Source of the DNA: UBA10677 sp045532295
GTDB lineage: Bacteria > Bacillota > Clostridia > Christensenellales > Pumilibacteraceae
Reading direction: 5' to 3'
Assembly: GCA_045532295.1 (NCBI GenBank)
Contig: JAZSFP010000007.1
Location: 248,001-312,000 of the forward strand
DNA: 64,000 bases
The position numbers and the translations under genes are program-made. This document shows, in pieces, positions 1-7,932 of the stretch. Each line of letters opens with the position of its first letter. Position 1 is the first letter of the stretch. The notes under the pieces were generated by a model. That model did not search any database and was not told the origin of the DNA. It saw only the letters and a program-made list of their open reading frames with translations.

Positions 1-15
1 ATTTCAAATTTACAG

Positions 16-1344
16 ATGAGAAAATTATTAATAAAAAGCAAATATATTATAATTATTGCTATGATCGTTATATCTACATTTCTTACATCGTGCGTGCCGG
101 TGACGATTAGAATAGAGAATTATTCGGAATACGTAAATAATCTTTTCGTATATGAAGTTGATGAAATTGATGTGGATGATGCTGTGGGCTCGCCAGAAGA
201 TGGTGTTTTAGATGAATTTATTCCCCAAATAGCGCCTGAAATAGACGGGCTTACGAGAATATCTGAATATCAATATGATGCGGGAATTGAGTTCTTTGGG
301 TCACATACGATTGTAAAGTTGGGAAATAAGACGTATTTAATGGATCTTAATGGTGTTCTTGCTGAAAAATCGCAAAATGAAAGTACATCGTCTGGCATAG
401 TATTCGAGGACTATTTGCTAAAATATGACAAAATTGTAGCGAAAAATGATGGTAAATATGGCGTTTTGGAGTTAAACGGTACGATTGTTGTTGATTTTGA
501 GTATGATAATATTTTGGTTCGCAATAATATAATAATCGCAATAAAAGGCGATAGTTCAAAAATATTTTATAATAATACTTATATTTGTGATGGAACGAAA
601 AGCGCGTATATAGTTGGTGATTGCTTTTATGGCGACATGGGAAAGATATACGAGTTACCCATAAACAAAAGGGCGATGGTTGGAGAATACTTTGTGGTAA
701 ACATTTCATCAAATAATATTGCCGTAATTATTGATGACGCAGGAAGGTTTGGGTACGCTGATTATATAACGAAAGAAGTTTTAATTAAACCACAATATTT
801 TATGGCAAATCCAATGAATAGCGATTTTGCTGTTGTGTATGATTTAATTGCTGACGATATTGATTATCCAAAACTTATCTCTTTAAATAACGAACTAATG
901 TATGATTTTGAAAATTTGCTAAATGCCGTTGATTTTTCACCGTACGATATTAATGTTTTTGAATGTAATTATGGATACAATTTATTTACTATACCAAGCA
1001 GTAACATTACGGGCGTTATTAAGTATGAAAATGATTTAGCAACCGCAAAAATATTACCGGTTGATTTCTTGCCTTGGTATAATTTCGTATATAATGATTA
1101 TATTGTATCCGAAGTTCCTATAGATTTCTATTCGTTATCAGAAGAAGAATTTGTTGGAACTAATTATATTGATATTTTGCCAATAAACAATACGCACTTT
1201 ATTGTAAAGTGTTTGGATGGAAAATATGCGTTGTTGGACAAAAATCTTAATACCGTTGTTGAAAATTGTGATAAAATTTCAAATTACAATGACACAATTT
1301 TAATAGAAAACGATGGTAAATTTTGTTATTATAGATTACCGTAA
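16..1344 (+). CDS. WG-repeat-like lipoprotein
   Basis: Predicted secreted lipoprotein of unknown function, 442 residues. The N-terminus has two basic residues, a hydrophobic stretch (about residues 10-22) and a lipobox LTSC with the acylated Cys at 26, so it should be anchored on the outer face of the membrane. The rest holds several degenerate repeats of the WG type (for example KYGVLELNG near 145, RFGYADY near 240 and KYALLDKN near 405), a beta-rich repeat often found in exported Firmicute proteins. The fragment begins only 15 bases before this ATG, so the ribosome binding site cannot be judged and a longer N-terminus is not excluded, although the signal peptide argues that this is the true start. 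It converges on the AraC-type gene and shares a hairpin terminator with it. No substrate can be inferred. Confidence 0.8.
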   Translation: MRKLLIKSKYIIIIAMIVISTFLTSCVPVTIRIENYSEYVNNLFVYEVDEIDVDDAVGSPEDGVLDEFIPQIAPEIDGLTRISEYQYDAGIEFFGSHTIVKLGNKTYLMDLNGVLAEKSQNESTSSGIVFEDYLLKYDKIVAKNDGKYGVLELNGTIVVDFEYDNILVRNNIIIAIKGDSSKIFYNNTYICDGTKSAYIVGDCFYGDMGKIYELPINKRAMVGEYFVVNISSNNIAVIIDDAGRFGYADYITKEVLIKPQYFMANPMNSDFAVVYDLIADDIDYPKLISLNNELMYDFENLLNAVDFSPYDINVFECNYGYNLFTIPSSNITGVIKYENDLATAKILPVDFLPWYNFVYNDYIVSEVPIDFYSLSEEEFVGTNYIDILPINNTHFIVKCLDGKYALLDKNLNTVVENCDKISNYNDTILIENDGKFCYYRLP

Positions 1345-1373
1345 AAAAGGATAGTGGATAAACTATCCTTTTT
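1343..1373. terminator. bidirectional hairpin terminator
   Basis: An A-run, GGATAGT, a short loop, ACTATCC and a T-run form a symmetric intrinsic terminator between two convergent genes. It overlaps the last codons of the minus-strand AraC-type gene, whose stop codon lies inside the hairpin. Confidence 0.85.
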
Positions 1374-2277
1374 CCTTTGTTTCAATCGGAATAAGTATTT
1401 CTATATATCGTTCTTTTTCCCATATGCCAGGTGGGCGCCAATGCATTGCTACTATTTCTGGAGCGTCTGCGATTGTAAAGTTTGATGATGGTAACCAGTT
1501 CGTTATAATTTGTTTGCGTATATTTACGTAATCCACGATAGGTCGTTTTTTCTTTTCCGTTTCAAACACGGCGTAAGTTTGTTTTGGAATTGTTATTATT
1601 TCAAAACCTAATTTATCAATAAAATCGACACCAGTTACCGTGGGATTGAATAGTTCAGTTCTCGTCCAGTCGTCAAGGTCGTATGCAACGTAAAAATCAT
1701 AGCCATCATCGTCAATGTTCGTAATTACCATATAATCGGTTGAATAATCGCGCGATGCCCCAATTAAAAGCCATTGTTTGGCTCGAGTTGTTCTCAAAAA
1801 TTCTTCCTCTTGGCGAGTTCGTTCGTCTCCGTATGGCACTCCGTAAAAGCGTTTCTTGTATCCAACTAATGTAATTTTGGGTTTTTCTTCGATTTTATAT
1901 TCCATTTCTGTTCCTCCGATTTGATTGACGATAAGGCGTGGAAATGACTTTAATTTGCGGGAAATTCCAACTTTTGATGGCATAATTCCGTGAAAATTGA
2001 AAAAAGCACGGGAAAAACTCTCCGGAGTTTCATATCCGTACTTTAATGCAATGTCAATTATTTTTGTCTTGTTATTTAATAAATCGTGTCCAGCGAGAGT
2101 TAATCTTCTTTTGCGAATATATTCACCTAAAGTAAAACCACAAGTAATACCAAAAATTCTTTGAAAATGAAAACTTGACGAGTACGCTTGCTTTGCTACT
2201 TCGTTATAATCTATTTTCTCTGTTAAATGATCTTCGATATAGTCAATCGCTTTTTGTATTGCATCAATCCAATCCAT
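1363..2277 (-). CDS. AraC-family regulator with GyrI-like effector domain
   Basis: Transcription factor of 304 residues. Residues 1-105 carry two helix-turn-helix motifs typical of the AraC/XylS family (SSFHFQRIFG, then the second motif with ETPESFSRAFFNFHG). After a linker, residues about 125-300 resemble the GyrI/SOUL-like effector domain that binds small hydrophobic or cationic ligands, as in Rob and BltR-like proteins. I start it at ATG 2277 because GGAGG lies six bases upstream; the ORF extends five codons further through a TTG, but that would place the ribosome binding site inside the gene. A TATAAT box at 2297-2302 is a probable -10, with no clear -35. No pump or enzyme gene is adjacent to suggest a target. 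Confidence 0.88.
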   Translation of the reverse strand: MDWIDAIQKAIDYIEDHLTEKIDYNEVAKQAYSSSFHFQRIFGITCGFTLGEYIRKRRLTLAGHDLLNNKTKIIDIALKYGYETPESFSRAFFNFHGIMPSKVGISRKLKSFPRLIVNQIGGTEMEYKIEEKPKITLVGYKKRFYGVPYGDERTRQEEEFLRTTRAKQWLLIGASRDYSTDYMVITNIDDDGYDFYVAYDLDDWTRTELFNPTVTGVDFIDKLGFEIITIPKQTYAVFETEKKKRPIVDYVNIRKQIITNWLPSSNFTIADAPEIVAMHWRPPGIWEKERYIEILIPIETKEKG

Positions 2278-2358
2278 TTTGTGCCTCCGCAATTACATTA
2301 TATCGAAATAAATCATAAAAATCTTGACTTTTTGTGCTGAATCGTAAGTCCAACAGGC

Positions 2359-3432
2359 TTACTCATCATCATTTTTTCTTAATTTTATGGCGTTTGCTGC
2401 TTTTCTGCGAATCTCGTCACTTATTGCGGCGTAATGTTTCTTTGTTGTGTTAACGTCTTTATGTCCGAGGGTTTCTGCAACCACGTAAATGTCTTTTGTT
2501 TCGCGATAAAGCGTTGTGCCAAACGTACTACGAAGTTTGTGTGGTGTTATGCGTTTAAGGGGAGAAACGATAGAGCAGTATTTTTCAACAAGTTTTTGCA
2601 CCGCGCGAACGGTAATTCTTTTTCCTTGTAATGATAAAAATAATGCGTTATGGTCCTGAATTTTTTTTGCAAAATCCGTTTGATTTTTTTGGTGTTCATC
2701 TAGCCAATCAAGATAATCTTTGAGCGCTTTGCATACTTCGTCGGAAAAATACAATACAGCACGATTTCCTCCTTTACGAGTAACGCTAATAGCGCATAAA
2801 TCGAGGTCAACGTCTTTTTTGTCTAATCCGACACACTCACTTATACGAATACCCGTTCCAAGAAAGATTGATAGAATGGCAACGTCACGTTTTTGTGTTC
2901 TGACTTGGTAACTTTTTTGACGCTCTGTTAATTGTTCTCCGCTTTCGGCTACGTCTAAAAGATGCGCAATTTCATTGATTTCAAGATACCTAATCGGCTT
3001 TTCGTGAATTTTCGGTGTTTCAACTTTTTCTGTAACGTTTGCGGAAATATAGTCGCGTTTATAAAGAAACTTAAAAAGACTGCGAATAGAGGAAAGTTTT
3101 CTTTCTTTTGCTGCGTCTCCGCATTTATGCGTTTTGCCATCAACTTTATATGAACTCAAATAGTCTAAAAAAAGTTCAATGTCGTATGCCTTTATTTGTG
3201 CTATGTCAGACATAGTAATATCATATAAGTGATTTTTGCCCCTTATTTTATATTTTAATAGGTATTCAAAAAAGATTTTTATGTCCCCAACGTATACAAG
3301 GCGCGTTAAAGGAGTAGTCCGCAATTGCAAACTTACAATATATTCGGTAACAAATTCAGGCAATTCTGCGCAAATTTCACGAATTTTCTCAATATTTTTG
3401 CTATTTCTTTTATCAAAATATCCTTCGCTCAT
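2359..3432 (-). CDS. XerC/D-like tyrosine recombinase
   Basis: Site-specific recombinase of 357 residues. The N-terminal SAM-like core-binding domain covers about 25-130 and the catalytic domain about 145-345. The full catalytic set is visible: R196 (in GTGIRISE), K220 on the beta-hairpin, H298 and R301 (HKLR), H324 (LGHKD) and the nucleophile Y334. Length is somewhat above XerC/XerD (about 300), with inserts near 95-110 and 165-180. It could be the chromosome-dimer resolvase or an orphan integrase; no phage genes flank it and I could not find a dif-like site nearby. An in-frame TGA lies two codons upstream of the ATG, and a consensus promoter puts the transcription start on the ATG, so the mRNA appears leaderless. 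Confidence 0.92.
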   Translation of the reverse strand: MSEGYFDKRNSKNIEKIREICAELPEFVTEYIVSLQLRTTPLTRLVYVGDIKIFFEYLLKYKIRGKNHLYDITMSDIAQIKAYDIELFLDYLSSYKVDGKTHKCGDAAKERKLSSIRSLFKFLYKRDYISANVTEKVETPKIHEKPIRYLEINEIAHLLDVAESGEQLTERQKSYQVRTQKRDVAILSIFLGTGIRISECVGLDKKDVDLDLCAISVTRKGGNRAVLYFSDEVCKALKDYLDWLDEHQKNQTDFAKKIQDHNALFLSLQGKRITVRAVQKLVEKYCSIVSPLKRITPHKLRSTFGTTLYRETKDIYVVAETLGHKDVNTTKKHYAAISDEIRRKAANAIKLRKNDDE

Positions 3433-3438
3433 ATATCA

Positions 3439-3467
3439 ATTATAACATAAAAAAGATTTTATGACAA
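3439..3467 (-). promoter_or_regulatory. sigma-A promoter of the recombinase gene (leaderless)
   Basis: On the minus strand TTGTCA (3462-3467), a 17-base spacer and TATAAT (3439-3444). The expected start point, seven bases after the -10, is 3432, which is the A of the ATG. No Shine-Dalgarno sequence can fit between them. Confidence 0.8.
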
Positions 3468-3506
3468 GTTTATTGTAATAGAAAAGAAAATAATCTTATA
3501 AAGTGT

Positions 3507-3535
3507 TTGACAAAATATAACGCGTGGTGTATAAT
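3507..3535 (+). promoter_or_regulatory. sigma-A promoter of the 62-residue gene (leaderless)
   Basis: TTGACA (3507-3512), a 17-base spacer and TATAAT (3530-3535), a perfect consensus. The expected start point is about 3542, one base before the ATG at 3543, so this mRNA also appears leaderless. It diverges from the recombinase promoter with 39 bases between the two -35 boxes. Confidence 0.82.
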
Positions 3536-3542
3536 TATTTTT

Positions 3543-3731
3543 ATGGATAGAGATACAGTTTATTTTTACATACCGGAACGTAAATATGTTAAATATTGTG
3601 GTAGAAATTTTTATGAATTTTATTTTACTTATATTGATGACGTTTCTGTAGAGTTAATATTATATGCTGATGAATTAGTAGATATTATATCTGTTGATTC
3701 TTTGAATTCTTTGACTTCGTTGTCGAAATAG
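3543..3731 (+). CDS. small protein of unknown function
   Basis: Predicted 62-residue acidic protein, rich in Tyr, Asp and Val, with no signal peptide or membrane segment and no family I recognise. The start is ATG 3543 because a perfect consensus promoter ends just upstream; an upstream in-frame start at 3507 would lie inside the -35 box and is rejected. It has no Shine-Dalgarno site. A long inverted repeat follows the stop codon and probably ends the transcript. Being divergent from the recombinase it could be related to its control, but that is only positional inference. Confidence 0.6.
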   Translation: MDRDTVYFYIPERKYVKYCGRNFYEFYFTYIDDVSVELILYADELVDIISVDSLNSLTSLSK

Positions 3732-3739
3732 TGCTTATA

Positions 3740-3771
3740 CTATTCGCAAAAGTGTAGTTTTGCGAATAGTT
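3740..3771 (+). terminator. 13-bp perfect inverted repeat (likely terminator)
   Basis: ACTATTCGCAAAA, six bases, then its exact reverse complement. It starts nine bases after the stop codon of the small gene. The T-tract after it is weak (TTTAG), so a protein-binding palindrome is an alternative. Confidence 0.6.
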
Positions 3772-3863
3772 TAGAATATGTGTCTATGAGGATAAATATT
3801 TCTCCCCTATTTTGTGTTTGTATGGCTATAGTAAAGAATAATGTTTTTTTAATATTTAATGAT

Positions 3864-3888
3864 AAAAAGCCTTGAAAAAATCAAGGCT
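3864..3888 (-). terminator. intrinsic terminator of the miaB-mutS-mutL-miaA-ynbB operon
   Basis: On the minus strand AGCCTTGA, a five-T loop, TCAAGGCT and a T-run, seven bases after the ynbB stop codon. Confidence 0.88.
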
Positions 3889-3894
3889 ATATTT

Positions 3895-5112
3895 TTAAAA
3901 TTTTTCTAAAAGGTGTTTAAGCGTCACTTTTGCATGCTCGTATGTTAGCGCCCCTTGTAGATATGCGATATACGGTTCCTTAATTGGAGCGTCAGCGCTC
4001 ATCTCAATGGATGCACCTTGGACGAACGCTCCTGCTGCCATTATTACTTGATGGCGGTATCCGGGCATATCCCAAGGTTCTGGCACTACGTGGCTATCAA
4101 TGGGAGAATATATCTGAATTGCTTGGCAGAAATCGATTAACTCCTCTTTCGTTTTGAATTTAATTGAAGTTATAATATCGTTTTGTTGTTCACTAAATAT
4201 TGGGAGAGTTTCATATCCGAGGTCGCTAAATACTTTGCTAAATAGCGCAGATGCTTTTAGTGCTTGTGCTGTTACGTGTGGCGCAATAAAAAAACCTTGG
4301 TAATAATACTGATAACCGTATGCGTATGAGCCCACTTCCATTCCTATCCCGGGTGCGGTAAGTCGACCGGCAATTAGGTCGATATATTTGCTTTTTCCGG
4401 CAATGTAACCACCAGTAGGCGCTAATCCACCACCAGGATTTTTAATTAAAGAGCCGATAATAACGTCTGCACCAACGCTTGTGGGTTCTATTTTATCGGT
4501 AAATTCGCCATAGCAATTATCCACAACGATAGGTGCATTTGTAATCTTTTTAATTTCTTTAACCGCCTCGCCTATTTCGTTTACCGATAATGCAGCGCGC
4601 CAGTTGTAACCTCTTGATCGCTGAATAAATATCAACGCGGGCTTTTTGTCTTTAATTTGCTCGATTGTGCCATCGATATCAATTTTTCCTTCGTTTGTTA
4701 AGGGAATTTTATCGAAATTTACGCCAAAATCCTTTAATGAACCTATCCCCTCGCCTTCAATTACGTCCATTAAGGTGTCGTAGGGATTGTCCGTGATGGA
4801 TAACATAAGGTCATTTGGGCGTAAAAGGCCGAATAATGCTGTTGATATCGCGTGTGTTCCGTTTGCTATAAGTGGCGATACGATTGCGCTTTCAGTATCA
4901 AAAACGTCTGCATAGAGTCGGCACAAGGTGTCTCTTCCGGTGTCGTCGTAACCGTATCCATTAGTACCTGCAAAATGCCTTAGCGCAATTCTATTTTCCT
5001 TAAAGCCCATAAGGACTTTTTCTTGATTGTATAATGCAATTTCGTCTATTTGATGAAAGCGCTTTTTTAGTGCTGATTCAGCATTATTAATTATTTGTTC
5101 AATATTAAGCAT
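3895..5112 (-). CDS. ynbB: YnbB-like PLP enzyme (methionine gamma-lyase / aluminium-resistance family)
   Basis: Fold-type I pyridoxal-phosphate enzyme of 405 residues in the Cys/Met-metabolism superfamily. Visible features are the cofactor aspartate in IVVDNCYGEF, the Schiff-base lysine in GSLIKNPGGG near residue 224, and the family's glycine-rich stretch APTGGYIAG. Such genes are often annotated methionine gamma-lyase or aluminium-resistance protein, but the true substrate is not established. It overlaps the end of miaA by eight bases and has GGAG upstream of ATG 5112. The miaA-ynbB pairing is common in Firmicutes, where hfq often lies between them; here hfq is absent. Confidence 0.92.
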   Translation of the reverse strand: MLNIEQIINNAESALKKRFHQIDEIALYNQEKVLMGFKENRIALRHFAGTNGYGYDDTGRDTLCRLYADVFDTESAIVSPLIANGTHAISTALFGLLRPNDLMLSITDNPYDTLMDVIEGEGIGSLKDFGVNFDKIPLTNEGKIDIDGTIEQIKDKKPALIFIQRSRGYNWRAALSVNEIGEAVKEIKKITNAPIVVDNCYGEFTDKIEPTSVGADVIIGSLIKNPGGGLAPTGGYIAGKSKYIDLIAGRLTAPGIGMEVGSYAYGYQYYYQGFFIAPHVTAQALKASALFSKVFSDLGYETLPIFSEQQNDIITSIKFKTKEELIDFCQAIQIYSPIDSHVVPEPWDMPGYRHQVIMAAGAFVQGASIEMSADAPIKEPYIAYLQGALTYEHAKVTLKHLLEKF

Positions 5113-6025
5113 TGTTTTCTCCGTGCAAAAAATTTTCTATATCGTTAATTATTAAAGATTTTTGATTTGGAAAGAACCACTCTTTGTTGGTTGCCGTCAT
5201 GCCACGCAAAAAAGTTAGTTGCCTTTTTGCATAATTTCTTGAAAGTTTTTTAATCTCTTCTTTTGTCGTAATAAGGTCCGAAAAATAGCCGTTAAGGTAT
5301 TGAATTATTTGTTTGTAGCCGATTGCTTGCATGCTTTGGAAATCTGAAAATTCTTTTAGATTAATTACTTCATCATATAATCCGAGTTCAAACATTTTGT
5401 CTACTCGCGCATTAATTCTTTCGTACAGAATCGCTCGCTCGTCGTGTAAAATAATGAAACGGTAGTCAAATTTACATTCACCGCTGTTTGCAATTTTGCT
5501 TTTAGGCTTGCCGGTAACTTCAAAAATTTCAAGTGCTCTAATTATGCGTTTAATATCGTTTTTACTAATTTTTTCTGCGGATATTGGATCAATTTCTTGA
5601 AGTTTTGAATATACGTATTCGTTACCGTATTCTTCCGCAATTTTTTTCCACTTTTCTCTTACAGTATCGCTGCTTGAAGCATCAGAAAAATTCATTCCAT
5701 TAATTAATGCGTTGATATATAGACCTGTTCCGCCAACGATTATTGGAAGTTTATTTCTATTGATGATATCGTCGATGATGGGTAAGACTTCTTGAAGATA
5801 TCGTCCTGCGGAATAGCGTTCGTTTGGCATAACGATATCAAGCATATGGTGTCGAATTCCCTTGGTTTCGATATCGGTAATTTTTCCCGTGCCTATGTCC
5901 ATGCCTTTGTAAATTTGCATCGAGTCCGCGCTAACGACTTCTCCGTTAAACCTTATTGCTAACTCAACGGCTAAGTCTGATTTTCCAACTGCGGTTGGAC
6001 CACTTATTATTATGATTTTATCCAT
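5105..6025 (-). CDS. miaA: tRNA dimethylallyltransferase MiaA
   Basis: Transfers the dimethylallyl group to A37 of tRNAs reading U-initial codons; MiaB then thiomethylates it. The protein is 306 residues with the P-loop GPTAVGKS at 9-16, the substrate motif SADSMQIYKGMDIGT near 35-50 and GGTGLYINAL near 95. I start it at ATG 6025, which overlaps the mutL stop (TAATG); the seven extra upstream codons of the ORF would lie within mutL and extend past the family's usual start. It is co-transcribed with mutL and ynbB. Expected substrates in this window are tRNA-Phe and tRNA-Tyr, both with A at position 37. Confidence 0.97.
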   Translation of the reverse strand: MDKIIIISGPTAVGKSDLAVELAIRFNGEVVSADSMQIYKGMDIGTGKITDIETKGIRHHMLDIVMPNERYSAGRYLQEVLPIIDDIINRNKLPIIVGGTGLYINALINGMNFSDASSSDTVREKWKKIAEEYGNEYVYSKLQEIDPISAEKISKNDIKRIIRALEIFEVTGKPKSKIANSGECKFDYRFIILHDERAILYERINARVDKMFELGLYDEVINLKEFSDFQSMQAIGYKQIIQYLNGYFSDLITTKEEIKKLSRNYAKRQLTFLRGMTATNKEWFFPNQKSLIINDIENFLHGENNA

Positions 6026-7932
6026 TAAACTATTCTCTTGAACCATTTTTCTATTTCGCGACGCTTTAACTTAACTACAATGGGACGACCGTGAGGGCAA
6101 AAAAGTTCAGTCGTTTCTGCGCTCATATCGTCAAGTAATTTCTCTATTTCGCTTTGGGATAAATCGTCCTCGCCTTTTACTGCCGCTTTGCACGCTGATT
6201 GCATAAGTTTTTCTTTGAAAACTTGAGGCAATAATTTTCCACTATTTGCGGAAAGAAAATCTGAAATAAACGTACGAGTATTTAATCCTGCGCAACAATA
6301 AGGAATGGTTTTGAGGGAAAAACCTTGCGAAGTTTTCTCAACGGTAAAACCAACAGAACTTAAAACGTCTAAATTATCCTCGATTATTTCGCTTTCGATG
6401 GGTGAAAGGTCAAAGTCGTAAGGTATTAGCATCGGCTGAATTGCTACATTGCCCGATTCGTATTCTGCAACGAGACGGTCGTAAAGAATTTTTTCGTGCG
6501 CAGCGTGTTGGTCGATAAGAAAAACTTCGTCATTGCATTCCATTATTATATACGTATTAAAAAGTTTCCCTATTTTTTGTGGTTTGTTTATAATATCAAA
6601 TGTAATTTGTTTGGCATCTTGTCTTACTGCTGTTGGCTCAAAGAAATCTGAAAAAGATGGCAAACTTGCGTAACTTGGAGAACTTACTCTGCCTTCGTTT
6701 TGTAGCGTAACTTTGGATTTGATGACTTTTGTTGAAGGAATATCTAATACGCTACTATCAACGTTTTTCGTTGTTTTGGCCGAAACTTCTTCTTTAATTA
6801 ATTCGGTTGAAGGCTGGGAGGGCGATGGTGCGGAAACGTTAACATCAAAAGGAATATCATTGGCTGTAGAGGGGAATTTTGGTTCGTTTTTTGAAATGTT
6901 AAATGAAAAAACATCATCATCCGTTTCAATTTCTTTTGGTGCAGTTACAGCGTCCATAACTTGCGTTCTAATTGTGTCGGATATAATTTTCTTAATAATT
7001 TGAGGTATAGCAAACTTCACTTCCATTTTGTTTGGGTGTACGTTTACGTCAACGAGGTCGTGGGGAACATTTAAATGTAATACGTAGGTCGGGTATTGTC
7101 TTTTCATTAAGTATTTTTGATAACATCCGTAAATTAAGTATGAAATTTCGTCATTTTCTACGTATCTTCCGTTTACAATTAGCGTTTGAAAGGACTTTGT
7201 ATGTTTTGAAAATGAAGGTTTATTGATGTAACCATAAAGTACTATGTCTGACACAGTACTTTCGATTTTAATCATTTTTGATAAATAATCACTACCATAT
7301 ACAGTTAAAATGGCACTTTCGAGTCCTTGTCCGCTTGATGTATAAATGCTTTTACCGTTTGCGGTGTAATTAAACGAAATGGAACTATTAGCAAGAATAA
7401 ATTTCGCCATAAGATTTGTTATAGCGTTCTCTTCACTGTTTTCCTTTGATAAAAACTTTCTTCTTGCTGGTATGCGACCAAATAAATCTTCAACGGAAAC
7501 GCTTGTTCCAAACGGCGCGCCCATTTCACCAAAGTCTATTTCATTTCCGTTATCTATAACGTATCTTACACCCATATCATTATCAGTAGTTCTTGTGAGC
7601 ATAGTTACTTTTGCTACTGACGCTATACTGGGAAGAGCCTCTCCTCTAAAACCAAGAGTAGAAATTCCCTCAAGGTCTTCAATGGATTTAATTTTGCTCG
7701 TTGCATGCGGTAAAAAAGCAGTTTTTACCGCCTCTTTCTTAATTCCATGACCGTTATCGGATACTCTAACAAGTTCAATGCCACCGCCTTTAACGGTTAT
7801 GGATATAGCAGTTGCGCCAGCGTCAATAGCATTTTCTACTAACTCTTTTACGATTGACGCAGGTCTATCTACGACTTCGCCCGCCGCAATGCGGTTAAAG
7901 ACCGATTTATCTAAAACTTTTATATCAGTCAT
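6025..7932 (-). CDS. mutL: DNA mismatch repair endonuclease MutL
   Basis: Mismatch-repair ATPase and nickase, 635 residues. The N-terminal GHKL ATPase shows ELVENAIDAG, DNGHGI and GFRGEAL. A variable linker covers about 335-440, followed by the C-terminal dimerisation and endonuclease domain. The metal-binding motif begins DQHAAHE but ends in Asp where the family has Glu (DQHA-x2-E-x4-E). The conserved CPHGRP near the C-terminus is present, so the protein looks like the nuclease-active type found in organisms without MutH. It overlaps mutS by eight bases (ATG inside the mutS end) and miaA by one, indicating translational coupling. Confidence 0.96.
   Translation of the reverse strand: MTDIKVLDKSVFNRIAAGEVVDRPASIVKELVENAIDAGATAISITVKGGGIELVRVSDNGHGIKKEAVKTAFLPHATSKIKSIEDLEGISTLGFRGEALPSIASVAKVTMLTRTTDNDMGVRYVIDNGNEIDFGEMGAPFGTSVSVEDLFGRIPARRKFLSKENSEENAITNLMAKFILANSSISFNYTANGKSIYTSSGQGLESAILTVYGSDYLSKMIKIESTVSDIVLYGYINKPSFSKHTKSFQTLIVNGRYVENDEISYLIYGCYQKYLMKRQYPTYVLHLNVPHDLVDVNVHPNKMEVKFAIPQIIKKIISDTIRTQVMDAVTAPKEIETDDDVFSFNISKNEPKFPSTANDIPFDVNVSAPSPSQPSTELIKEEVSAKTTKNVDSSVLDIPSTKVIKSKVTLQNEGRVSSPSYASLPSFSDFFEPTAVRQDAKQITFDIINKPQKIGKLFNTYIIMECNDEVFLIDQHAAHEKILYDRLVAEYESGNVAIQPMLIPYDFDLSPIESEIIEDNLDVLSSVGFTVEKTSQGFSLKTIPYCCAGLNTRTFISDFLSANSGKLLPQVFKEKLMQSACKAAVKGEDDLSQSEIEKLLDDMSAETTELFCPHGRPIVVKLKRREIEKWFKRIV

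Noticed and set aside
3507..3542. Upstream start for the 62-residue gene
   Set aside because: It would begin inside the -35 box of a perfect promoter and could not be transcribed from it.
2359..3895. A dif or attachment site next to the recombinase
   Set aside because: I looked for a 28-bp dif-like sequence with two arms and a central AT-rich core and could not find one that holds up by eye.
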